Part shown: positions 7,864 through 15,500 of the stretch, one piece after another | Layout: the number at the start of each line of letters is the position of its first letter | Position numbering within the stretch: the first letter of the stretch is position 1 | DNA from: Verrucomicrobiota bacterium | Lineage (GTDB): Bacteria; Verrucomicrobiota; Verrucomicrobiia; Limisphaerales; UBA9464 | Reading direction: 5' to 3' | DNA: 64,000 nucleotides | NCBI GenBank assembly: GCA_947471985.1 | Contig: CANIZL010000023.1 | Span: forward strand, 1-64,000 | Made by a program: the position numbers and the translations under genes | Notes under the pieces: generated by a model | What the model was told of the DNA's origin: nothing | Seen by the model: only the letters and a program-made list of their open reading frames with translations | The model's database searches: none

Positions 7864-10800
7864 TCACCGTATGCGTGGGCCCTGAAGCGCGGGCTCCGCT
7901 CCGGTAGTGCCATGGAGGCTCGCGGGGTAGGTATCGGCCTCGGCCTGCCGCAACAACCCGCGCGCCGTCCCCAATCGCCCCATCAAACCCAGCCGAACGG
8001 CCTCTTCGGCGTAGGCCGGCTTGCCCAGGAATCGATCCAGATACTCCACAAACCGACGGTAGTGGCGTACTTCGACGGCCTGTTTCGATCGCAACCGCGC
8101 CTGATACCAATCGCTGCGACGCGCCTGTTCGGGATCAAAGAGCGCGCGAAGCTTGGGCGCGGACAAGTCTGCACCATTCCAGTGGCCATCCCGCATCACG
8201 TGCAGCAGCGCCTGCAACGGAGGGATTGCCTGATTGACGCTGCCATCGGCAAAATAGTGCTCCGCCACCCGTCGATGCGTGGCCACAACATTTTCCACGG
8301 CATCGGCGAACTCGTCCGGGTTCTGCAACTCCGGCCGCAGGGCCGCAACGGGCAACACGGCGTGCGGATGGTTGAAGATCCGGCCAAAGAAATCCTGCAC
8401 GAACCGTGGCGTGATCCGCCAGCCCAGACGACTGGCGGGAATGGTGCGCCCATTGTGGGTGAAATCCAAAAGCTGTTCCAGATACCCCTGCTTTTTCAGG
8501 TTCACTGGGTCGCGCTCGCTCACCTTCATGCGGCACCACAATTCCGGCACCAGCAGGCTGATGTCATGATCCACCCGAAACTTCGGCCCCAGACATCCGG
8601 CGCTGGTGATGAACGCCTGATAACCCGAGACGAGATAGCCGGTCAGCGTGGCATTGAGATCGTAAACCGGCGGCAGGGAATTGAACGGCCCCTTGGTCAG
8701 GGCGCCTTCACTTCCCGCTCCGGTGGTGCTGGGGGATTTGCCCGTCATGGAACTGATGAATTCCAGGAAGAGTTCCGGCAGCTCCATGAAATGGATCGGA
8801 CCGTAGCACGCCAGGGAACGCACGCCGGGCTCGGCCGGATTGTTGCGCCGGCCGGCCAGCACGGCATGGACCGATTGGAATACCGCCTGATCCGGACGTA
8901 ACTGCCGCGACAGCCGCGCTCCGACCTCCGCCAGATACCGGCTGGTGACGTCCACCAGATCGGGACGCAGCTGCAGGTACCGTGGATTTTTCGACGGTTT
9001 GCCGTCCACCATGCGGGGGAAGGCGGTGCTGACAAAATAGCTCGCCTTGGGATCCTCCGTGACCGAGCGAACCAGGTTCTGCATCGGGGCGGTGAACTGG
9101 CGAAAGCCGATCGCATCCTCCTGCAAGCTGAACGCCTGGCTGCGACCCAGGGGTTCGTAATTGGAGAAGAAATTGTCCGCCTGCGCAAAATCCGCCTCCG
9201 CCACGTGATCGTAGCCGCGCACCACCGCGTCGTCCGGGCGTTGGAACAAACGGGTTTCCGCATTCTCGAGCAACTTCACCGCCAGCACCGGCGCTTGGGA
9301 ATCCGGCACGGGCTGCCACGCCGCCGGAATGATGGTGCTCGCGGTGATATCGTCCTCGGCCTGCAATTTACCGGCCGGCTGGAAGTCCTTGCGTAGACCA
9401 AAGGTCCGCCACGCGCCGTCGGCCTCGTAGCCCACTCGGAGAAACTGGGTCTGCAGCTTCTTGCGTCCAAAGCGCAGCTCGTTCGCCGGCTGCCCGTTGA
9501 CCACATCGACGCTGAAATGGGATCGCCAATCGCCCGAGGGAGCTGCCTTCCAGAAGCGCTTCACGACCAGCACCAGCTCGCGGATATGCGGTGGGATCTC
9601 CGTCACCCAGCCATTGTGGGCGTCCGAATACTCTTCGCGCGGAGTGAGCAACTTGATCACCGATCCCAAGGTGCGCTGGCTGGAAAGAATCTCCCGATGA
9701 TCCCGACCATTGAGCGCCGGATCACGGAAGCGCTGGGAGAAATCCTGATGAAGAATCGCCTCGACGGCATCGAAGTCCCGTCGGTAATCCGCCACAAAGA
9801 CCGGCCCAAAGATGATGGCGTCGGTGAGCGGCTTGCTAATCTCGCTTTTGCCACCGCCGGACACAGTGCAGGGTTTGTGGCATAGAGTGCCTTCGGCGCG
9901 CGTGCCGATGAGGCGCCACGCACGGTTGCCAGTGGGCTCATCAAGGTGCACGCGAAATCCGTTCGGCAGGACATAGCTTTCCCCCACGCGCAATTTGATC
10001 CGACTTTCACCCAACAGGGGATTCGCCCCCGGCCAACGCACCAGCAGAGTTTCCAGTTCGAAGCGGGCCGTCTCGGGCACATAGACAATCCCGGGATGGC
10101 GGCGATCCAGAGCGTAGCCCTCCGGCCGGACCTCCACGCGATCGCCGAGGACCGCCATGGCCCGCTCAAAGGTGTGCTCGGGATACTGCTGCCGGTGCGC
10201 ACTGGCATCGTAATCGCCCGCCAGATCGCAACGAGGGAAGACCACCGCGCCGCCCGCGTGTTCCTCCTCGGCGCGGCCGAAGAGATTCGCGGCGAAGCTC
10301 AACTGGGTCTTCACCTCCTTCTTGCAGTAGCCAAAATAGTTGTCGGAGATGAGGGTGACAATCACCCCGGAGGCATCGCGGGCGGTAATCTTGAACGCGC
10401 CGCCATCATTGTACTTCTCGTCCTCCGTCCGCCAGCACATCCCATCCCGCCGTTGCCGCTCGGTGGCCTGCTCCCAGGTGGGCAAGCCCACTTCGCGCTT
10501 GGTGAGCCCGTTCAATTGCGGTGCCAGAATGACGCACCCCGTATGACCGGACCAATGGTCCACATCGAGCCCGGCATCGTTTTCCGGCAGGTAGGGATCG
10601 CCGGCGTTGCCGAAAATCCGCTCGACAAAATCGAGATTTGCCACCAGCGACCCCGGGGCGAAGAAGCGAATCTCCATCGTCTTGCGGGCGCTGATGCCAG
10701 GCACCTCCGGGCACACCACGGGGCGGATCAGCAGCGAAACCAAGGTCGCCGCGGGGGCGGCCGAGGTGCAGGTGTACGGCAGTTGGCACAATTCCGCCGG

Positions 10801-11304
10801 CGGGGTCACGGCGTGGGCCAGCAGGTTGGAAAAGACCAGCCGGGTGACCGCCTTCTTGTCGTCCGGAATCGGCAGCCCGTCTTCCACGACATGAAAAATG
10901 CCCGCGGTCGTGCGGCGGTCGGACTTGGGATTGTGCAACACCCCGTTCTTCAACCGGTAACTGCTGAGCATCGGCGAGACCATTTCGTCGCGATCCGGCG
11001 GCAGGGAGAGTTCGCGGGCCATCCCGGCGCGATCCAGAACCAGCGTCCGGATCGGAATCCGCGCCACGGGAAACTCCTCCAGGTAATCGTGTAAAAAGCT
11101 CTGCACCCGGGCATCAGCCGGACACAGGTAGGTCGAGAGCAGGCGATCCTTTTCGCGATTGCGGGCGATGTACTGCCGGAGCGCTTCGTCCAGCCCGGGC
11201 TCGCCGTCGATAGGTACGGGTGTAAAACCCAGATCTGCGAGTCGCAGATTCAGTTGCCGCCGGAGGTCCGCCCGAGGGGCGATGTTTTCGAAGGAATTCG
11301 CCAT
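7864..11304 (-). CDS. Large 1146-residue protein, possibly PPi-type PEP carboxykinase
   Basis: The product has no signal peptide, membrane helices or low complexity and looks like a soluble enzyme. Around residue 850 there is a glycine/serine-rich loop, SSMTGKSPSTTGAGSEGALT, which resembles a phosphate-binding loop, and there are conserved-looking blocks such as VFPRCDLAGDY, DHWSGHTGCVILAPQL and IIFGPVFVADYRRDF. The size (about 1130-1150 residues) and this loop match my memory of PPi-dependent phosphoenolpyruvate carboxykinase (EC 4.1.1.38) of Entamoeba, Propionibacterium and Actinomyces, which is unrelated in length to GTP or ATP PEPCK. I cannot verify this by alignment. It appears monocistronic, divergent from a GNAT gene. 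Confidence 0.5.
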   Translation of the reverse strand: MANSFENIAPRADLRRQLNLRLADLGFTPVPIDGEPGLDEALRQYIARNREKDRLLSTYLCPADARVQSFLHDYLEEFPVARIPIRTLVLDRAGMARELSLPPDRDEMVSPMLSSYRLKNGVLHNPKSDRRTTAGIFHVVEDGLPIPDDKKAVTRLVFSNLLAHAVTPPAELCQLPYTCTSAAPAATLVSLLIRPVVCPEVPGISARKTMEIRFFAPGSLVANLDFVERIFGNAGDPYLPENDAGLDVDHWSGHTGCVILAPQLNGLTKREVGLPTWEQATERQRRDGMCWRTEDEKYNDGGAFKITARDASGVIVTLISDNYFGYCKKEVKTQLSFAANLFGRAEEEHAGGAVVFPRCDLAGDYDASAHRQQYPEHTFERAMAVLGDRVEVRPEGYALDRRHPGIVYVPETARFELETLLVRWPGANPLLGESRIKLRVGESYVLPNGFRVHLDEPTGNRAWRLIGTRAEGTLCHKPCTVSGGGKSEISKPLTDAIIFGPVFVADYRRDFDAVEAILHQDFSQRFRDPALNGRDHREILSSQRTLGSVIKLLTPREEYSDAHNGWVTEIPPHIRELVLVVKRFWKAAPSGDWRSHFSVDVVNGQPANELRFGRKKLQTQFLRVGYEADGAWRTFGLRKDFQPAGKLQAEDDITASTIIPAAWQPVPDSQAPVLAVKLLENAETRLFQRPDDAVVRGYDHVAEADFAQADNFFSNYEPLGRSQAFSLQEDAIGFRQFTAPMQNLVRSVTEDPKASYFVSTAFPRMVDGKPSKNPRYLQLRPDLVDVTSRYLAEVGARLSRQLRPDQAVFQSVHAVLAGRRNNPAEPGVRSLACYGPIHFMELPELFLEFISSMTGKSPSTTGAGSEGALTKGPFNSLPPVYDLNATLTGYLVSGYQAFITSAGCLGPKFRVDHDISLLVPELWCRMKVSERDPVNLKKQGYLEQLLDFTHNGRTIPASRLGWRITPRFVQDFFGRIFNHPHAVLPVAALRPELQNPDEFADAVENVVATHRRVAEHYFADGSVNQAIPPLQALLHVMRDGHWNGADLSAPKLRALFDPEQARRSDWYQARLRSKQAVEVRHYRRFVEYLDRFLGKPAYAEEAVRLGLMGRLGTARGLLRQAEADTYPASLHGTTGAEPALQGPRIR

Positions 11305-11470
11305 GATGCGTCAAAAAGGCGGTGGTCAGAAAGCCGCCGGGGGCGACTATGCGGGGAACGGGCGTTTCGGCAAGCCCGGTGGCGGGAACTGTTTTTGAGC
11401 AAATGATGAACCAAAGTTGCTTGCGCCGGTGCCATCGCCAGTTTGGCGTTCCAACCCTCGATCGTCGGAT

Positions 11471-11935
11471 ATGAAAACGTTGCGGCGAAATCTTGAACTC
11501 GCCCGCGCCCAGCCCGGCGAGGCCTCCGATTTGAGCCGCCTGGCGTTCGCCGCCAAGGCGTCCCATGGCTACGGCGCCGATCAAATGGCGGCCTGGCGAA
11601 CCGATCTGACGGTGACGGAAGTATTCCTCGAGGCGCACGTGACCTGGGTGGCACGGCTCGACGGGGATCTTGCCGGCTGGGGCGTCACCGTCGCTTGGGG
11701 GCGCCGATGCCGTCTGGAACACCTCTGGATCGCCCCGGCCTACCAACGGCAGGGAATCGGGCGGATCCTGCTGCGCCACTTGGCAATGGAAGCCCGGGCT
11801 GCCGGCTGGACGGAACTGGAGATTCTGTCCGATCCGCTCGCGGCGTCTTTCTACCAACGCTGCGGCGCCCAGTCGGCCGGCGATGTGGCGCTGTCCGACG
11901 GCCGGCGCCTCCCCCTGCTGCTACTCTCCGTTTAG
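11471..11935 (+). CDS. GNAT-family N-acetyltransferase
   Basis: A 154-residue single-domain acetyltransferase. The acetyl-CoA-binding motif A is visible as LEHLWIAPAYQRQGIGRILLRHL (Q/R-x-x-G-x-G/A pattern), followed by motif B in ILSDPLAASFYQRCGAQ. The substrate cannot be predicted. The start at ATG 11471 begins the domain; the frame is open further upstream but without family sequence. It is divergent from the large 1146-residue gene and convergent to the secreted protein at 11980. Confidence 0.8.
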   Translation: MKTLRRNLELARAQPGEASDLSRLAFAAKASHGYGADQMAAWRTDLTVTEVFLEAHVTWVARLDGDLAGWGVTVAWGRRCRLEHLWIAPAYQRQGIGRILLRHLAMEARAAGWTELEILSDPLAASFYQRCGAQSAGDVALSDGRRLPLLLLSV

Positions 11936-11979
11936 CGGGCCTCGCCTTGCTTTCGCAGGGACCGCGAAAACGTTTGGAT

Positions 11980-13041
11980 CTAAAACAGCGAAACCGAGAC
12001 CCGTCGGGCAAATTCCTCAGCGGTCAGGGTGCCCGCGGCGAAGCCGTCGATAGCGGATTTCTGAACCCGCAGCGCCAGCGTGCTTTGACGGACGGAATCC
12101 GTCTTGACATACCCGACAATGTTCTGGGAGATCCCCCCCGAAGACGCGTCCTCTGAAGTGCCACCCTCCGCCTCCGCGAATGCCACTCGACCCACTTGGG
12201 TCCGCTTGCCGACGGTCTTGCCGAAAACGATTACCGTCAGGTGCTCGGCCTCCTTCAGGGGCCGCAAATTCTTTCCGTGCTTGCACGCATCAATCAGCCG
12301 CCGCTTCAAGGCCTCGACTTTTTCCGCATCGTACTTGGGTTGATCGTCATCCGTACTCCACCCCCCTCCGAACGCATCCTCTTCCGGGCCATCGCGCCCG
12401 CGGAGCTCCCGCTTGGTCCGCTCCCACGTGGGGTCTTCATCTTTGGTGGCGGCTTTCGGGGGATTCGGTGAGGGCGGCGCGACGAGCGGGAAGTCCGTGT
12501 TGAGGAGGAATACAGCGCCGTAACCTTCCAGGTACATGGCGTCGAGATTGCTGCCGGTCTCCCCCATCGAGAACGCGAATCCGCGCAGCGAACCTCGGCG
12601 CGATTCCTTTTCCACCACCTTGTTCAGAATGCGGGACATCACGGAAAGATCCTCATGCCCTTCGGTCAGGGATTCGGGCGCCGCGGTGCCCGCCGGCAGC
12701 ACCAGGGTGCGATTACCCTCGCCGCGACGGAAACCGCGGCCGACGTCCAGGGCGACCCGGCGGGCGTGCTCCGCGGCAAGCTTGGCTTCGCTGGCCATCT
12801 TGACGCCCATCTCCCGGGTTTGATCGAGGACGTCCGCGTACATCTCCCCCTTGCGCGCCCGCCCGGCGGTTCGCGTCTTGGTGGGGGCATCAATCGATTT
12901 TACTGCCGGAGCCGCAGCATCCGCGGCGGGTGGTTCGGGCGGCTCCGGGGCAGTGGGAACCGGGAGTTCGGCACCCGCCCAAAGCGGTACGACCAGAGAG
13001 GCAGCCAGGGTACCCAAACAGAAGGGCGTGTTGAATTTCAT
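11980..13041 (-). CDS. Secreted protein of unknown function downstream of ECF sigma/anti-sigma
   Basis: 353 residues with a signal peptide (KFNTPFCLGTLAASLVVPLWAGA) followed by a Pro/Ala-rich linker to about residue 50. The mature part includes DLSVMSRILNKVVEKESRR, GFAFSMGETGSNLDAMYLEGYGAVFLLNTDFPL and a C-terminal TLTAEEFARRVSVSLF. I do not recognise the family. It follows the anti-sigma gene by 91 bases on the same strand, so it may belong to the sigma-controlled operon and act in the periplasm. Confidence 0.7.
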   Translation of the reverse strand: MKFNTPFCLGTLAASLVVPLWAGAELPVPTAPEPPEPPAADAAAPAVKSIDAPTKTRTAGRARKGEMYADVLDQTREMGVKMASEAKLAAEHARRVALDVGRGFRRGEGNRTLVLPAGTAAPESLTEGHEDLSVMSRILNKVVEKESRRGSLRGFAFSMGETGSNLDAMYLEGYGAVFLLNTDFPLVAPPSPNPPKAATKDEDPTWERTKRELRGRDGPEEDAFGGGWSTDDDQPKYDAEKVEALKRRLIDACKHGKNLRPLKEAEHLTVIVFGKTVGKRTQVGRVAFAEAEGGTSEDASSGGISQNIVGYVKTDSVRQSTLALRVQKSAIDGFAAGTLTAEEFARRVSVSLF

Positions 13042-13132
13042 GGAATGAATAGAGGTGGAACTAAGTGGATGGGTGACGGGCTAAAACGGTTGGGGTGAAA
13101 GCGTTGGGTAATTCTGCGATTTTACCGGTAAA

Positions 13133-13837
13133 TCAGGGGTGAGAAGCGTCGTTTTGCGCGGGCAAGGCACTCGCCAAGGCGTTCAAACGGGTATCCGTCT
13201 CGCGGAAGGCGCCGCCGGTCTTCTCCACCAGCGACAGGAAACCATCGCGCAACAACGTCACTTCCTCGCGACGACGCTGATCGAGTTGCCCCACAGCATT
13301 CAGAAACTCACGCCGGTCCGCCATCCGCGCCTCGTTGAAGCTGGTCAAAAGCTGGCCGGCCAATTCCCGCTGCCCGACCATCGAAGCATTCACGGTCGCG
13401 GTCGCCAGATCAGCGAGATCGCGCTGCTGCGCCGCCCGCAGTTCAGCGGTGAGTTCGCGCGTCAACTCCGCCCGGGTCCGGGCCAGTTCCCGCTGAAATT
13501 CCGCCCGACTGGGCCCGAGTGAACGGCCCGCCAGAAACGCCGCAGCGACCGCAATCCCGGCCGCCAAGGCCCAAGGCCACCAGCGAGGCCCGTGGGAGAG
13601 GGGCGTCGACCGCAGCGGGGCCACCGGCAGGATCGCCGCAACCTCCACGGATTGGCGGGCCGCAGGCACTTCATCCTGGTTCAGAATTCCCAGCGTGGCC
13701 TGCCACAGCCGCACCTGCTGGCGGCAGTCTTCACACGTGGCCAAATGCGCCTCCGCCTCGGCCCTCGGCAGGTCGGACGAATCCAAAGGATCGGGATACA
13801 GGTAAGCCATCCAGGCTTCGGGCGTCGGATGTTTCAT
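13133..13837 (-). CDS. Anti-sigma factor with zinc-finger (ZAS-like) and one membrane segment
   Basis: Holds the partner ECF sigma factor inactive at the membrane. The N-terminal cytoplasmic part carries a histidine-cysteine zinc motif, HLATCEDC, at about residues 31-38. A membrane segment follows (WWPWALAAGIAVAAAFLAG, about 85-103), then a long periplasmic coiled coil rich in Glu, Arg, Leu and Ala (EFQRELARTRAELTRELTAE onward). The start ATG overlaps the sigma gene stop in ATGA, so the two are translated together. A conventional sensing domain is absent; the coiled coil may serve that role. Confidence 0.8.
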   Translation of the reverse strand: MKHPTPEAWMAYLYPDPLDSSDLPRAEAEAHLATCEDCRQQVRLWQATLGILNQDEVPAARQSVEVAAILPVAPLRSTPLSHGPRWWPWALAAGIAVAAAFLAGRSLGPSRAEFQRELARTRAELTRELTAELRAAQQRDLADLATATVNASMVGQRELAGQLLTSFNEARMADRREFLNAVGQLDQRRREEVTLLRDGFLSLVEKTGGAFRETDTRLNALASALPAQNDASHP

Positions 13838-14553
13838 GGGGAAAGGAGTGCCGGCACGAGATGCGTGCCAGGCGGATCTACGGGAATTGGCCGGGAAACC
13901 GGAGCGGTTGACGGCGACGAATGGAGGCCGACGACCGGGGTCCGATCGGACAGCAGCGGTCCGAGCGATTTCGCCAGGCGGGCCAGGCCCTCCACCATTC
14001 GCGATTTGACCGTGCCCTCGGGAATACCGAGTACGACCGCGATCTCGGAAAATTTCAAGCCCTCGTAATGTCGCAAAACCACCACACTCCGATAGAGCTC
14101 CGGCAGTTCCTGCAGCGCCTGACGCACCCGACCGGCGGTATCCGCCAGAGCCGCATGTTCGTCCGGCGAGGCGGAGGAAGCCGCCCAGGCAGCCGATCCG
14201 GCCACCCCGTTTGCCGGACCGTCTTCCAGGGAATCGGGAGGGGCTTCCAGCGGACTCTCGGGACGACGTTGCCGCCGGCGCAGTTCATCGTGACAGAGAT
14301 TGAGGGTGATGCGCCACAGCCACGTCGAGAAGCGGTGTTCCGGACGGTAGTCCTGCCGATGCGCAAACACTCGACTGAAGGTGTCCTGCGTGATGTCCTC
14401 GGCCCGATGTTCGTCCGCCAGCATGCGCACCGCCAGACGCCGGAGCGGGGCCTGCCACCGCTGCACCAAGACGGTGAAGGCTCCGTGGTCGTCGTGCCGT
14501 TGCACCCGCCACATCGCCTGCTCGTCGGTCACCTGTTCCTGCGGCCCATTCAT
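13834..14553 (-). CDS. ECF-family RNA polymerase sigma factor
   Basis: A 239-residue sigma-70 family regulator. Region 2 is visible as AFTVLVQRWQAPLRRLAVRM with AEDITQDTFSRVF and FSTWLWRITLNLCHDELRR; region 4 is LPELYRSVVVLRHYEGLKFSEIA with VLGIPEGTVKSRM, the helix-turn-helix that reads the -35 box. The linker between regions 2 and 4 is long and Ala/Ser/Pro-rich, and there is a 40-residue C-terminal tail. Start set at ATG 14553 (MNGPQEQ); the frame opens upstream at 14610 without family sequence. The stop overlaps the anti-sigma start. Confidence 0.87.
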   Translation of the reverse strand: MNGPQEQVTDEQAMWRVQRHDDHGAFTVLVQRWQAPLRRLAVRMLADEHRAEDITQDTFSRVFAHRQDYRPEHRFSTWLWRITLNLCHDELRRRQRRPESPLEAPPDSLEDGPANGVAGSAAWAASSASPDEHAALADTAGRVRQALQELPELYRSVVVLRHYEGLKFSEIAVVLGIPEGTVKSRMVEGLARLAKSLGPLLSDRTPVVGLHSSPSTAPVSRPIPVDPPGTHLVPALLSP

Positions 14554-14643
14554 GCTGCTGTGGGGTGATACGCCGCAGCGGTGCAAAAGTTCGGAGAAAT
14601 CGCCAAGCACCCTGCGACTCCCTCCGAACGGACGGTGAGCGGA

Positions 14644-15333
14644 TCACCATTCCAAGGGAAGCCGATCGCGAAAGAATCCGCCGGTGGTGGATTGCGGCGC
14701 CTCCAAACCGAGCCACCGAATGGTGTCGGCTCCCTGTTCCGGCGACCGGGGAGCATCGGGCCCGCCCATCTCGGTCCGGCACCATCCGGGGCACATGGAG
14801 TTGACCGCGATCCCGGGGAGGGCCGCGCTGAGCTGGCGGGTGAGCATATTGAGCGCCGTTTTGCTGATGCTGTAAGCCGGCGCCCACGTACCGGGAACTC
14901 CCGAGAGCTGTCCGGCACCGCTCGCAACATTGATCACGCGCGGTGCGGCGGAGCGTTGCAGCAGCGGCACCATCGCCTGGGTAACGCGCAGCGGGGCGAT
15001 GAGATTGGTTTCCAGGGTGGCCCGCAACACCTCGCCACTGAGATCGAGCAGGGTTCCCTCCGGGTCGAGCAACACGGCCGTGTTGTTGACCAGAACATCC
15101 AGCCGACCGAATTGCGCACCGACCGCGGCGGCCGCAGCGACGATGGAGGCCCCGTCCGTCACATCCAACTCGAGGAACACCGCCCGGGGACCGAGTTGAG
15201 TAATGGCCGCCTCACCGCGCACGCGACGGCGGCTGGTGACGATGACGCGGGCGCCGTGCGCCACAAACTGCCGCGCCGCCTCAAAACCGATTCCCCGATA
15301 GGCACCGGTGAGCAGGACAATGGGAGCCTTCAT
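14644..15333 (-). CDS. Short-chain dehydrogenase/reductase (SDR)
   Basis: Classical SDR of 229 residues with NAD(P)-binding TGAYRGIG at residues 9-16, an Arg after beta-strand 2 (TSRRR, favouring NADPH), NNTA at about 86-89, the catalytic Ser in VASGAG and the catalytic pair YSISK. The C-terminal PGWCRTEMGG is typical of carbonyl reductase-like SDRs that act on aldehydes or ketones. The substrate is unknown. It is divergent from the P450 gene with 167 bases between, so co-regulation is possible but not shown. Confidence 0.85.
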   Translation of the reverse strand: MKAPIVLLTGAYRGIGFEAARQFVAHGARVIVTSRRRVRGEAAITQLGPRAVFLELDVTDGASIVAAAAAVGAQFGRLDVLVNNTAVLLDPEGTLLDLSGEVLRATLETNLIAPLRVTQAMVPLLQRSAAPRVINVASGAGQLSGVPGTWAPAYSISKTALNMLTRQLSAALPGIAVNSMCPGWCRTEMGGPDAPRSPEQGADTIRWLGLEAPQSTTGGFFRDRLPLEW

Positions 15334-15500
15334 GGGTCCATCATGGGGCGTGGACAGGCGCCGCCAAGGAAGCTTGACGCCAACAGGAACCGGTCGGTCG
15401 GAGGATCCAGTTGCACCCCCACCCTGCCGCCCACCAACATCTGGGGAAATGGTATCAATGCTTATGACGCAACGTCACGAGCCCTGCGTCTCCTGCTAAC

